Notes under the pieces: model-generated
Databases searched by the model: none
What the model saw: the letters and a program-made list of their open reading frames with translations, nothing else
Told to the model about the DNA's origin: nothing
Source of the DNA: Sphingomonas aquatilis
Lineage (GTDB): Bacteria; Pseudomonadota; Alphaproteobacteria; Sphingomonadales; Sphingomonadaceae
Assembly (NCBI RefSeq): GCF_014196115.1
Contig: NZ_JACIDB010000003.1
Span: 186,001 to 250,000 of the forward strand
Length of the DNA stretch: 64,000 bases
Direction of reading: 5' to 3'
Program-made: the position numbers and the translations under genes
Part shown: positions 34,898-45,483 of the stretch, one piece after another
Position numbering within the stretch: the first letter of the stretch is position 1
How the letters are laid out: each line of letters starts with the position of its first letter

Positions 34898-35057
34898 TTC
34901 ACGCCAAGATGCGAAGACATGAAGAAAAGACGGTTCACGCGGAGGACGCAGAGGTGTGGGGGCTGCCGCGCGAGCGGCCTGTCTATCTCGGTCGAGGTCA
35001 AGGCGAAGCGCTGCCACGCGCGTGACACCTCCGCGTCCTCCGCGCCTCCGCGCGAAC
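34898..35057. repeat. Family F inverted short-tandem repeat element, second copy
   Basis: Begins TTCACGCCAAGATGCG, includes TTCACGCGGAGGACGCAGAG, and ends with the inverse TCCGCGCCTCCGCGCGAA. It matches the layout of 14156-14364. The 301-bp gap from 34830 to 35130 holds only this, the preceding hairpin and the end of the Hpt gene's 3' flank. Confidence 0.65.
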
Positions 35058-35130
35058 AAAACTCTTTTTCGTCAGGCCGTTCCGCTCGTCGGGAAATGCA
35101 TCACGACGGTGAATGTCGATCGGCCTTGGC

Positions 35131-35547
35131 TTACCCCAAACGGCGCCCGAAGCCGCCGCCCGCCGGCCGCCGCGGCACGAGCGGGTTTGCCTCGCGCTCC
35201 AGCAGCGCCAGCGTTTCGAAGAACAGCGGGCGCAGGCGCACGACATGCTCCAGCGCCTCTTCGCAGGTTTCGTGGCGCTCGACGCAGTCGCGCGCGAATT
35301 CCTCGATCGTCTCGGCCAGCATTGCCAGCGGCTCGGCACCGAACTGACGCGCCTCGCCCTTCAGCGTGTGCGCCGGAATCACCATTGCGGCGGCGGTCTG
35401 CGCGCGCATCGCCTGTTCGATCGCCGACACCGATTTCACGCCGTCTTCGCGGAAATAGCCCAATATGCGCACGAAGCCGGCGCCCAGTTCGGCGCGCGCC
35501 TGGGCGAACGCCGCCCAATCCACCAACGTGCTGCCTTCGAACGACAC
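35131..35547 (-). CDS. Hpt-domain phosphotransfer protein
   Basis: A 138-residue four-helix protein. The phosphoacceptor His is in IPAHTLKGEARQFGAEPLAM, the HxxKGxxxxxG pattern of Hpt domains. The helix before it (REDGVKSVSAIEQAMRAQ) and the following TIEEFARDCVERHE fit the bundle. A Gly/Arg-rich tail follows. GTG start at 35547, with GGGGAGAAGG upstream. Stand-alone Hpt proteins shuttle phosphate between hybrid kinases and response regulators; alphaproteobacterial ChpT is different and longer. No partner is adjacent. Confidence 0.83.
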   Translation of the reverse strand: MSFEGSTLVDWAAFAQARAELGAGFVRILGYFREDGVKSVSAIEQAMRAQTAAAMVIPAHTLKGEARQFGAEPLAMLAETIEEFARDCVERHETCEEALEHVVRLRPLFFETLALLEREANPLVPRRPAGGGFGRRLG

Positions 35548-35629
35548 GGCCTTCTCCCCTCAGGATCAGGCCAACCATATTGAGCAGCGGTAAACAGCTG
35601 GTTGCCGATGCGGCCGATTAGGGCGGACC

Positions 35630-37003
35630 CTAATCTTTGGTGTCGAAAGGATTCTTCGGCGCGCGGAAGGTCAGGCGAACAGGAACTGCCCCAAATCCCA
35701 GATCCTTACGCATGGAATTGACCAGATAGCGTTCATAGCTCGCCGGCAATTGATCGACGCGCGTGCCAAAGATTACGAAGCTGGGCGGCCGCGTCTTGAT
35801 CTGCGTGACGTAGCGCATCTTGATCCGCTTGCCGCCGGGGGCGGGCGGGGGATTCGCCTCGACCGCGCGTTCGAACCAGCGGTTGAGCTCGCCAGTGCCG
35901 ACGCGCTGCGACCAGGCCTCGCGCGTTTCGAAACAGGCCTGGATCAGCTGGTCGATACCCTTGCCGGTCGCCGCCGACACGGTCATCACCGTGACGCCCT
36001 TCACCTGGGACAGGCCGTCCTCCAGTGCGCGCTTGACGCCGTTGAACAGCGACGAGGCGTTTTCGGCGACGTCCCATTTGTTCAGCGCGATGACGAGCGC
36101 GCGGCCTTCGGACAGGACCTTGTCGGCGATGCGCAGGTCCTGCGCCTCCAGCCCCAATGTCGCATCGAGCAGCAGCACGACCACCTCGGCGAAGTCGACC
36201 GCGTGCAGCGCATCGGCGACCGACAGCTTTTCCAGCTTGTCCTGCACCTTGGCGCGCTTGCGCATGCCGGCGGTGTCGATCAGGCGGACGGCGCGGGGGA
36301 TGTTGTCGCGGTCGTACCACGTCCAATCGACCGCGATCGAATCGCGCGTGATGCCGGCTTCCGGCCCGGTGATCATCCGGTCCTCGCCCAGCATCTTGTT
36401 GATGAGGGTCGACTTGCCCGCATTGGGACGGCCGACGATGGCCAGCTTCAGCGGCGCGTCGGGGGACTCGTCGTCCTCTTCCTCCGGCATCGCTTCGATC
36501 GCCGCTTCCAGATGCGGCAACAAGGCCTCGAACAGGTCGCCCATGCCCTCGCCATGTTCAGCCGACAGTTGCACCGGATCGCCGAAGCCCAGCGCCAGTG
36601 CTTCGAGCACGCCCTGTTCGCCGGCCTTCCCCTCCGCCTTGTTGGCGGCGAGCACGACGGGGGTGGACGACGAGCGCAGCCAGCGCGCGATCTCTTCGTC
36701 CAGCGGCACGACGCCCGCGCGCGCATCGACCAGGAACAGCGCGACGTCCGCCTGGCCGATCGCCGCCTCGGTCTGCAGGCGCATGCGGCCGGGCAGCGTC
36801 TGGGCGTCGTGATCCTCATAGCCGGCGGTGTCGACGACGCGGAAGTCCATGCCGATCAACGTCGCATCGCCTTCGCGCCGGTCGCGCGTCACGCCCGGCC
36901 GATCATCGACCAGCGCGAGTTTCTTGCCGACGAGGCGGTTGAACAGCGTCGACTTGCCGACATTGGGACGGCCGACGATCGCGACGATAGGAAGACGGGA
37001 CAT
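35630..37003 (-). CDS. der: Ribosome biogenesis GTPase Der (EngA)
   Basis: Essential GTPase of 50S assembly, 457 residues. Two tandem G domains are visible: the first with GRPNVGKSTLFN and VDTAGYED (about 1-165), the second with GRPNAGKSTLIN and IDTAGMRKR (about 185-350). A C-terminal KH-like domain follows (IKMRYVTQIKTRPPSFVIFGT). An acidic linker (PEEEDDESPDAP) joins the two G domains. Located 51 bp downstream of the TPR protein gene and possibly co-transcribed with it. Confidence 0.96.
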   Translation of the reverse strand: MSRLPIVAIVGRPNVGKSTLFNRLVGKKLALVDDRPGVTRDRREGDATLIGMDFRVVDTAGYEDHDAQTLPGRMRLQTEAAIGQADVALFLVDARAGVVPLDEEIARWLRSSSTPVVLAANKAEGKAGEQGVLEALALGFGDPVQLSAEHGEGMGDLFEALLPHLEAAIEAMPEEEDDESPDAPLKLAIVGRPNAGKSTLINKMLGEDRMITGPEAGITRDSIAVDWTWYDRDNIPRAVRLIDTAGMRKRAKVQDKLEKLSVADALHAVDFAEVVVLLLDATLGLEAQDLRIADKVLSEGRALVIALNKWDVAENASSLFNGVKRALEDGLSQVKGVTVMTVSAATGKGIDQLIQACFETREAWSQRVGTGELNRWFERAVEANPPPAPGGKRIKMRYVTQIKTRPPSFVIFGTRVDQLPASYERYLVNSMRKDLGFGAVPVRLTFRAPKNPFDTKD

Positions 37004-37054
37004 GGCCGTGCTTTAGGGGAGGCGGGTGCAAACACCAAGTCCCGGGGGACACGC

Positions 37055-38020
37055 CTATCGCCCGTCGCCGTCCGCCTCCAGCCGGTCGGCACGCTCGCGA
37101 TCCTTCTGCGCGCCTTTGGCATCGCCGCGTGCGGCCCGAATATCGCTGCGCAGGCGATAGGCGCGGGCGGAGCGATCAAGGCGGATCGCGCGGTCCATAT
37201 CCTTTTCCGCCCGCGCCAGGTCGCCGCGCTGCCGATAGGCTTGCGCGCGGTTCAGGTATGCGCTCGCCAGGTCGGGGCGTAGTGTGATGGCGCGGTCCAG
37301 CGCGCCGATCGCGGCGGTGGAATCGCCGGCCTCCAGCGCGGCGAGGCCGGTGCGCAAGGCCGTATCCGCGGGATCGGCGGCAATGCTGGAGGCGCGTTCC
37401 GTGTAGCGACCGACGCCGGTGCGGCGCGCGACGCGCGATCCCGTAACCACGACGTCCTGCGCCTGAGCCGGGGCGGACATCGGTGCCGCGGGCGCGGGGG
37501 GCGGGGGCGGCGGTGGAGGCGGCGCAGGTTCCACCACGGCTTCCGGCACCGGCGCGGGCGCGAATGCGGACACGGGTGCGGGCGCGGATACCGGCGCGGG
37601 CGCAGGGGGCGGCGGCGGAGCGGCATCCTCCTGCGTATCCGTCGCGCGGCGTGCCGTTGCGGCGGGGGTGGGGGTCGGTTCGGCCTTCACGGCGGATGGC
37701 GGCGCCGGCGTCGTCCGGTCCGCCACGATCCGTTCCGGCCGTGCATCGCCGTTGGGTTGTTGGCGCGCGACCTCGCTTGGCACGTCGCGATGATCGAGCG
37801 CCATCGGGATGCCCACCAGTGCGACGAGCGCGATCGAGGCGAGCGCCCCCACCGGCCCCGGCCGCAAGCGCCAGCCGGCACGTGCGGGCGGGTGGCGGCG
37901 GGGCGGAGTGGGCGCCTCCACCCCATCGAACCGCGCCATCGCCGCATCCAGCGCCGCCCGCCGCGCGGCGGGGCGCGGCGGCGGTGGGTCGGGCAGCTGG
38001 CGGGCGAGATCGTCGTCCAT
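37055..38020 (-). CDS. Membrane-anchored proline-rich TPR protein with a TonB-box-like motif
   Basis: A 321-residue protein of unusual build. A cytoplasmic N-terminus (1-55; DLARQLPDPPPPRPAARRAAL, anti-sigma-like in character) is followed by one membrane helix (about 57-75). A periplasmic Pro/Ala-rich stretch comes next, with nine prolines in a row (about 135-184), then QDVVVTGSRV at 188-197. A C-terminal TPR domain (about 222-315; AALEAGDSTAAIGALDRAI, AYLNRAQAYRQRGD) ends the protein. DVVVTGSRV is the kind of sequence found as TonB box in TonB-dependent receptors, which this is not. It follows the vWA lipoprotein gene by 102 bp. The function is unknown; a role in the sigma/vWA system is inference. 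Confidence 0.75.
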   Translation of the reverse strand: MDDDLARQLPDPPPPRPAARRAALDAAMARFDGVEAPTPPRRHPPARAGWRLRPGPVGALASIALVALVGIPMALDHRDVPSEVARQQPNGDARPERIVADRTTPAPPSAVKAEPTPTPAATARRATDTQEDAAPPPPPAPAPVSAPAPVSAFAPAPVPEAVVEPAPPPPPPPPPAPAAPMSAPAQAQDVVVTGSRVARRTGVGRYTERASSIAADPADTALRTGLAALEAGDSTAAIGALDRAITLRPDLASAYLNRAQAYRQRGDLARAEKDMDRAIRLDRSARAYRLRSDIRAARGDAKGAQKDRERADRLEADGDGR

Positions 38021-38122
38021 CGCGGCTCAACCGGCCGGGCAGGGGGGAAGGACGCGCGCCATCCCCCCAACTATAGCGGCATCGACGCGGCCACCGAAAG
38101 CGTCAATGCCGCCCGCCATCGC

Positions 38123-39850
38123 TCAGCGCACCAGCGGCGGCATCGCCTGCGCGGCGCGCGCCTTGGCGACGAGGTCGATGAACTCGGCGCGATAGCCGAA
38201 CGGATCGGCCCCCTTCGCTCCCGCCGCGATGCGCGCGACATCGTCATAGCCGAACCGCCCTTCATAGGTGCCGCCGCGCAGCAGCTCGGCGAGCCCGGCC
38301 ACCGCGGTGGCAAAGCGCGCGTCACGCGGCGCATCGGCGAACCGCGCGGCATGCGCGGTCGGGATCGGCCGCGCGATCAGCCGGCTGGTCGACGCCTTCG
38401 GCAGTTTGTAGCGGATCTTGACGAAGCCCAGCTCGGCGGCGCGCACCTTCGCCGCGCTGGCCTTGGCGCCCTTGCCATAACGCAGCGGATCGACCGTGCG
38501 CGGACCGCCGACCGGCACCACTTCGTACAGCGCCGTCACCGTCCGCCCGGCGCCGACATCGCCGGCATCGACCTTATCGTTATTGAAGTCCTCGCGCGCC
38601 AGCAGCCGGTTTTCGTATCCGATCAGCCGATATTCGGCGACCGCGGCGGGATTGAACTCCACCTGCACCTTCACGTCCTTGGCGATCGGGAACAGCGACG
38701 CACTCGCCTCCGTCACCAGCGTTTTGCGCGCCTCGTTCAGCGTGTCGATGTAGGCGGCGACGCCATTGCCGTTCTGCGCCAGCGTCTGCATCAGCGCATC
38801 GTTGTAATTGCCCATGCCGAAGCCGAGCACGGACAGATACACGCCCTTCGTCCGCTCCGCCTCGATATAGCCCTTCAGCTGGTCCTGATCGGTGATGCCG
38901 ACGTTGAAATCGCCGTCGGTCGCCAGGATCACGCGGTTCACGCCCTTGGGATCGAAGTCGCGTTCGGCGAGCGCATAGGCCTGGCGGATACCCTCGGCGC
39001 CCGCGGTGCTGCCGCCCGCTTCCAGCCGGTCGAGCGCGGCGAGGATGCGGGTCCGGTCGCTGGCGGGCGTCGGCTCCAGCACGGTGCCGGCCTGACCCGC
39101 ATAGGCAACGATCGCCACCCGATCGTCCTCGCCCAGGCTGTCGAGCAGCAGCGTCAGCGACTGTTTGACCAATGGCAGCTTGTTGGGCTCCATCATCGAC
39201 CCCGACGTATCGACCAGGAAGACGATGTTCGCGCGCGGCCGGGTGGTACGGGTGAGGTCATAGCCGCGCACGCCGACGCGGACGATCAGCCGCCCCGGCG
39301 CCCAGGGGCTGGGAAAGACCGACAGATCGGTGCTGAACGGCTCCGCCGCGCTCTTCGCGGGGGCATAGTCATAGGGGAAATAGTTCACCAGCTCTTCGGT
39401 CCGCACCGCGTCGCGCGGCGGCAGCGTGCCGCGGTTCAAAGACGCACGCACGAATGCATAGGACGCGGTGTCGACATCGAGCGAAAAGGTGGAGACGGGC
39501 GCCTCGGCGACGCGCTGGAAGGCATTCTGCTTGATCGGCGTGAAGCGGTCGCGGCCGGTCATCGAAAAGGGCGGCGCGTGCGGCGGCAAGGGCATGCCGA
39601 TACGCTGCGCCGACATCATCATGACCGGTGCAGGCACAGGAGGCGGCGGCGGCGGGGGCGGCGGTGCCGGCTCGTTGGGGGCGATGACGCGCGACCCCGT
39701 CAGGACGATATCGTTGGCCGCCTCCTGCGCGACAGGCGCCGGAGTCTCGGCACCGGTCCGCTGCGTGGTATCGGCGCATCCAACGACGAACAGTGCGGGC
39801 AGGCCCAGCGCGGCGAGCAGGACGGGGCGGGCGAAGCGGGCACGGGTCAT
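38123..39850 (-). CDS. vWA-domain lipoprotein (YfbK-like) with a TonB-box-like motif
   Basis: A 575-residue exported protein. The signal segment ends in FVVGC, a lipobox with Cys25. Residues 47-55 read DIVLTGSRV, followed by a run of ten prolines (about 63-72). A conserved N-terminal YfbK domain (TFSLDVDTASYAFVRASLNRG, TEELVNYFPYDY) precedes the von Willebrand A domain, whose MIDAS motif is FLVDTSGSM and which continues with ILATDGDFNVGITD. The C-terminal domain (about 450-575) matches DUF3520. It lies 91 bp after the ECF sigma gene, the usual pairing for this family, so sigma-dependent expression is likely. ATG 39850 is preceded by GGAGA. Confidence 0.85.
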   Translation of the reverse strand: MTRARFARPVLLAALGLPALFVVGCADTTQRTGAETPAPVAQEAANDIVLTGSRVIAPNEPAPPPPPPPPPVPAPVMMMSAQRIGMPLPPHAPPFSMTGRDRFTPIKQNAFQRVAEAPVSTFSLDVDTASYAFVRASLNRGTLPPRDAVRTEELVNYFPYDYAPAKSAAEPFSTDLSVFPSPWAPGRLIVRVGVRGYDLTRTTRPRANIVFLVDTSGSMMEPNKLPLVKQSLTLLLDSLGEDDRVAIVAYAGQAGTVLEPTPASDRTRILAALDRLEAGGSTAGAEGIRQAYALAERDFDPKGVNRVILATDGDFNVGITDQDQLKGYIEAERTKGVYLSVLGFGMGNYNDALMQTLAQNGNGVAAYIDTLNEARKTLVTEASASLFPIAKDVKVQVEFNPAAVAEYRLIGYENRLLAREDFNNDKVDAGDVGAGRTVTALYEVVPVGGPRTVDPLRYGKGAKASAAKVRAAELGFVKIRYKLPKASTSRLIARPIPTAHAARFADAPRDARFATAVAGLAELLRGGTYEGRFGYDDVARIAAGAKGADPFGYRAEFIDLVAKARAAQAMPPLVR

Positions 39851-39941
39851 GGCAGTCTCCTCGAAGAACGGGCGGCACATCGTCCGCCTGTTCCTTCGAC
39901 GCGGCAGCCCGCATGATCCTTGGGAGCGCCCGTGCATTTTT

Positions 39942-40538
39942 TTACACGCCCCCGCCCAACCGCTTGCGCGCCTCGTGCAGGCGCCACGACACCGTCGCTT
40001 CGGCGACACCCAGGATCGCGGCGGCTTCGGCGTGGGTCAGCTGCTGCCCCGCAACCAGCACCACGGCGTCGCGATAGGCGGCGGGCAGCTTCATCACCGC
40101 GCTCTTCACCCACATCGCATCGTGCAGGTCGGCATGGCCCGTCCCGCGTCCGATGCCTGCGACCACCGCCAGCCGTTCGGTCAGCCCACGAAACGCCCGC
40201 CCGCGGCGCCGCGCATCGCGGCAGGCGTTGAAGACGATGCCGCACAGCCAGGTCGAAAAGCGCGCTTCGCCGCGAAAGCTGCCGATCCGCCGGACGAGCG
40301 CACAGCACACGTCCTGCGCGATATCCTCCGCATCGCTGCGCGATCCGGTCAGCTGCCAGGCGAGCGCGTGGATCCGGTCGTAATGCCGATCGATCAACGT
40401 CCCGAACGCGTCTTGATCCCCCGCTATCGCCGCAGCGACCAGATCGGCGTCGGGGTCGCCATGGGAGCCTGGCGCTGGCGCAGGGGCCAACGACGCACCG
40501 TCCGATCGCGCCTGCCCATCAAGACCGTCCCCCGCCAT
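39942..40538 (-). CDS. ECF-type RNA polymerase sigma factor
   Basis: A 198-residue sigma-70 family protein. Region 2 reads [19 protein letters not shown] and [17 protein letters not shown] (about 43-83), including [16 protein letters not shown]. Region 4 is [43 protein letters not shown]. An Ala/Pro/Gly-rich N-terminal tail of about 30 residues precedes region 2. The start at 40538 is tentative, since upstream in-frame ATGs exist and no clear ribosome-binding site singles one out. First gene of the sigma-vWA-TPR run; a classic zinc anti-sigma protein is missing. Confidence 0.88.
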   Translation of the reverse strand: MAGDGLDGQARSDGASLAPAPAPGSHGDPDADLVAAAIAGDQDAFGTLIDRHYDRIHALAWQLTGSRSDAEDIAQDVCCALVRRIGSFRGEARFSTWLCGIVFNACRDARRRGRAFRGLTERLAVVAGIGRGTGHADLHDAMWVKSAVMKLPAAYRDAVVLVAGQQLTHAEAAAILGVAEATVSWRLHEARKRLGGGV

Positions 40539-40642
40539 GCCCGCTGTCTGCCCGATCGCGCCGCGCGACGCCATGGCCGGTGTGCAGGACACCCGTTTTC
40601 GCCAGCGGCGGGGCGACATCGTGGGATGAGAGCGATGTGCTC

Positions 40643-40719
40643 CGTCATTGCGAGCGCAGCGAAGCAATCCAGAGCCGGACCAGGACGCCCTGGATTGCCG
40701 CGCTGCGCTCGCAATGACG
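40643..40719. repeat. Family E palindromic repeat
   Basis: CGTCATTGCGAGCGCAGCGA at one end and CGCTCGCAATGACG at the other. The centre holds CAATCCAGAG and CCTGGATTG, as in 28843-28920. It lies upstream of the sigma factor gene; the rest of the 282-bp gap to dctD shows no gene. Confidence 0.8.
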
Positions 40720-40820
40720 ATCGGGGGTGTTCTGCGATGCCGTCTCTGGCGTCGCCAAGAGGTTCGGGCCGGCTATGCATGGATGACCGCGGCCGCTGCG
40801 AATTGGACGAATACGCCCCC

Positions 40821-42133
<1,313 letters not shown>

Positions 42134-42137
<4 letters not shown>

Positions 42138-43849
42138 GCGCGCCGCATCGCGATGGCGAAGGCGGCGCCTTGCGTACTCGGCACCAGCCGCAGCGATCCG
42201 CCAAGGTCGTGCATGATATCCTGCGCGATCGTCAGCCCCAGTCCCAGCCCGGTGGGGCGGCTGGTGGCGAAGGGGGTGAACAGCCGTTCGGCGATGTCCG
42301 GCGCGATGTCGGGGCCGGTGTCGGCGATCGTCAGCACCACGCACTCGCCCTGATCGTCCAGCGCAATCGTGATCGCGGGTGCGGGCTGGCCATCCAGCGC
42401 CTCGACCGCATTCTGCAGGATGTTGACCACCACCTGTTCCAGCCGCACGCGACCGGCGACGACCATCAGGCCGGGCGGCAAGGTGGGCCAGCGCACCGCG
42501 ACGCGCGACAGCCGCTCCTTCAGGATCAGCCGCGCGCCGTCGAGGACTTCGGCGAGTGCCACCGGGCCGATCGTGCCCGACCCCTTGCGCGAGAAGCCGC
42601 GCAGCTCCGCCGTCACCGCGCCGATCCGTTCGGTCAGCCGCGCGATGGCGTGCAAATTGCCGCGCACCTCCTCCAGTGCGCCGCGATCCAGCAGCGCCTC
42701 GCCCGCAGCGGCATAGGTACGGATGGCCGCTACCGGCTGTGCGGTCTCATGCGCGACGCTGGCGGTGATCTGGCCCAGCGCGGCGAGGCGGTTCGCCTGG
42801 CGCAGTCCCTCGCGCAGGTCGTCGGCGCGCGCCTCCGCCGCGGCGCGTTCGGCGATTTCGCGGCTCAGGTCCGCGGTGCGTTCCGCCACCGCCGCCTCCA
42901 GCGCCTCGGTCCGTTCCGCGCGGCGGCGGGCACGCTCGCGCAACGCCCAGCCCATCGCGACGAGCGCCAGCATCGCCAGCGCCGCCGCGCCGGCGGCATT
43001 GCGCATCGCCGCGGTGATCGCGCCGCGCGTCGGCATCGCCAGCGTCACCCGCCCGCCGGCGGCATCCGCCGGGCTGGTCGCCATCATCAGCGTCTCGCCA
43101 CTTGCGCCATCGGTCAGCCGGCCGTCGGCATCGCGCCAGGGACGGGGGCGCAGCGCCGCGATGCCGAAGTCGGCGCGGGCCGCGGCGGCGGCGGCGGGCG
43201 CCAGTGGGCGCGTCTCCGCGAAGCGCCACGATCCGCGGCTGGTGACCAGGATGACGTCCTGCGGCCCCGTGGCAAAGGTGATGCCGCCGGCCTGCCGCCA
43301 TTCGCGTTCGACCCGGTCGAGCTCCAGCTTTACCACCACGACGCCGCCGTCGCGGGTGCGCCTGGACAGGTACAGGCCCGGCCGATGGCTGACGGTGCCG
43401 AGCGCGAACTGCTCGGCCTGACCGGTCCGCGCGGCCTGCGCATAATAGCGGCGGAAGCGATAATTGTTGCCGACGAAACTGTCGGGCATGCGCCAATTGC
43501 TCGCCGCCAGCGTGTTGCCGTCGCGGTCGATCACATAGATCACCGCCGCGCCGGTGCTCGTCGCCAGCCCCTCCAGCTTCCGGTTCAGCGCCGCCGCCAT
43601 GCCGGGCGTGCCGGCCAGCGTGCCCACGACATCGCGATCGTCCGACAGCGCTTCGGGCAACAGGCGGAACCGGGCGATCTCGCTGGTCAGCAGCGATTGG
43701 CGCAGGCGGACATCGGCGGTCAGCGCGGCCTCGAACCGCGCGCGTGCGTTGCGTTCGGCGACCATGCCGATTGCCAGTGCCGCCAGCACGCTGGCCGCCA
43801 GCGCGGCGAGCACCCATCCGATCCGGCGCACGATTCTCGAATCCCGCAT
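42134..43849 (-). CDS. dctB: C4-dicarboxylate sensor histidine kinase DctB
   Basis: Membrane sensor kinase of 571 residues. There are two membrane helices: one near 10-32 (IGWVLAALAASVLAALAIGM) and one near 275-295. The periplasmic part between them is a PhoQ/DcuS/CitA-like double sensor (YVIDRDGNTLAASNW, FVGNNYRFRRYYAQA, SHRPGLYLSRR), matching DctB. A coiled coil follows (EALEAAVAERTADLSREIAERAA). The kinase core has the H-box SVAHETAQPVAAI, the N-box NILQNAVEAL, DTGPDI and GLGLGLTIAQDI. Translationally coupled to dctD and divergent from dctA. Confidence 0.92.
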
Positions 43850-44073
43850 GCCGGGACCGTACGCCGGTGACGGCTCGTGTGCAATTTTCGGCACTGGATG
43901 ATGCGGAGACGGCGAATAGTGACACGTCGCGCAACGGATGACCTGTGCTAAACCGCTATAACTGAACGATTAAAATATAAGCGGTGTACTGTTTCAGTCC
44001 GCGTGGATCGTCCGGCAACACTGCTCCCAACCACACCGCGACGCACGCGGGTCATTCGAGAGGAGCCGCATCC
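43850..44073. promoter_or_regulatory. dctB/dctA divergent control region
   Basis: This 224-bp gap must hold the promoters of dctBD and of dctA. An AT-rich island at about 43955-43984 (CCGCTATAACTGAACG, then TTAAAATATAAGCGG) stands out in GC-rich surroundings and is the best candidate for a -10 region or regulator site. No good sigma-54 -24/-12 pair was found. AGGAG lies 8 bases before the dctA ATG. Confidence 0.5.
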
Positions 44074-45420
44074 ATGACGATCTATCCGGCCACCAGCGGA
44101 ACGCCGCATGCGGTTCCGCCCGCGGCACGCCCCTGGTACGCCCACCTCTATGTGCAGGTGCTCGCCGCGATCGTCGCGGGCGTGCTGCTCGGCCATTTCG
44201 CGCCCACCACCGGCGAAGCGCTCAAGCCGCTGGGCGACGCCTTCATCAAGCTTGTGAAGATGGTGATCGCGCCGGTCATCTTCCTCACCATCGTCACCGG
44301 CATCGCCGGGATGCGCGATCTCGCCTCGGTCGGCCGCGTCGCGGGCAAGGCGTTCATCTACTTTCTGTTCTTCTCTACGCTGGCGCTGATCATCGGCATG
44401 GTCGTCGCCAATGTCGTCCGGCCGGGCGCGGGGCTCAACATCGATCCCGCGACGCTCGATACCAGCAAGATCGCCGATTTTGCCGAAAAGGCACATGAAA
44501 CGACACTGGTCGGCTTCCTGATGAGCATCATCCCCGACACGTTCCTGTCGTCGATGACGGAAGGCAACATCCTGCAGGTGCTGCTCGTCTCGATCCTGTT
44601 CGGCGTGGCGCTGGCGCTGGTCGGCGATCGCGGCGCGCGCGTGCTCGACCTGCTCGAAGACGTGTCGATCGCTTTCTTCAAGCTGGTCGGCATCGTCATG
44701 AAGGTCGCGCCGATCGGTGCGTTCGGCGCGATGGCCTTCACCGTCGGCAAATACGGGATCGTGGCACTGAAGGGCCTCGCCTGGCTGGTCGGCAGCTTCT
44801 ATTTCACCTCCTTCCTGTTCGTCGTCGTCGTCCTCGGCATCGTCGCGAAGCTCGCCGGTTTCTCGATCTTCACGCTGATCCGCTATCTGAAGGCGGAATT
44901 GCTGCTGGTGCTCGGCACCTCGTCGTCGGAAAGCGCGCTGCCGGCGCTGATCGAAAAGATGGAGCGCGCGGGCTGCCCCAAGTCGATCGTCGGCCTGGTC
45001 GTGCCGACCGGCTATTCGTTCAACCTCGACGGCACCAACATCTACATGACGCTGGCGGCGCTGTTCATCGCGCAGGCGTGCAACGTCGACCTGACGATCG
45101 GCCAGCAATTGCTGCTGCTGGGCGTCGCCATGTTTTCGTCGAAGGGTGCGGCGGGCGTCACCGGGGCCGGGTTCATCACGCTGGCCGCCACGCTGTCGAT
45201 CGTTCCGTCGGTGCCGGTCGCCGGCATGGCGCTGATCCTGGGCATCGACCGCTTCATGTCGGAATGCCGCAGCCTGACCAATTTCATCGGTAACGCCGTC
45301 GCCACCGTCGTGGTCGCGCGGTGGGAGGGCAAGTTCGACCAGCAGCAGTTCGACCTGGCAGTGGCCGGTCGTCTGCCTCGCGTCGAGGATTTGCCCGCGG
45401 GTGCCGTCGCGGCCGAATGA
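44074..45420 (+). CDS. dctA: C4-dicarboxylate:cation symporter DctA
   Basis: Inner-membrane DAACS-family carrier importing succinate, fumarate and malate. The 448-residue protein begins with [36 protein letters not shown] is characteristic, as are the serine-rich hairpin [18 protein letters not shown] and the substrate-site sequence [52 protein letters not shown] closes the core. Divergent from dctBD, which presumably controls it. A porin gene follows 63 bp downstream. Confidence 0.96.
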   Translation: MTIYPATSGTPHAVPPAARPWYAHLYVQVLAAIVAGVLLGHFAPTTGEALKPLGDAFIKLVKMVIAPVIFLTIVTGIAGMRDLASVGRVAGKAFIYFLFFSTLALIIGMVVANVVRPGAGLNIDPATLDTSKIADFAEKAHETTLVGFLMSIIPDTFLSSMTEGNILQVLLVSILFGVALALVGDRGARVLDLLEDVSIAFFKLVGIVMKVAPIGAFGAMAFTVGKYGIVALKGLAWLVGSFYFTSFLFVVVVLGIVAKLAGFSIFTLIRYLKAELLLVLGTSSSESALPALIEKMERAGCPKSIVGLVVPTGYSFNLDGTNIYMTLAALFIAQACNVDLTIGQQLLLLGVAMFSSKGAAGVTGAGFITLAATLSIVPSVPVAGMALILGIDRFMSECRSLTNFIGNAVATVVVARWEGKFDQQQFDLAVAGRLPRVEDLPAGAVAAE

Positions 45421-45483
45421 CCGCACCAGGCGGCGGCGCCGGTGATGCGCCGCCGTCCCACCACCGACTGAAAGATCGATCCC

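Noticed and set aside
43919..43940. Possible sigma-54 promoter upstream of dctA (TGACACGTCGC)
   Set aside because: The -24 GG is GA and the -12 GC is absent at the right distance; the regulator also lacks GAFTGA.
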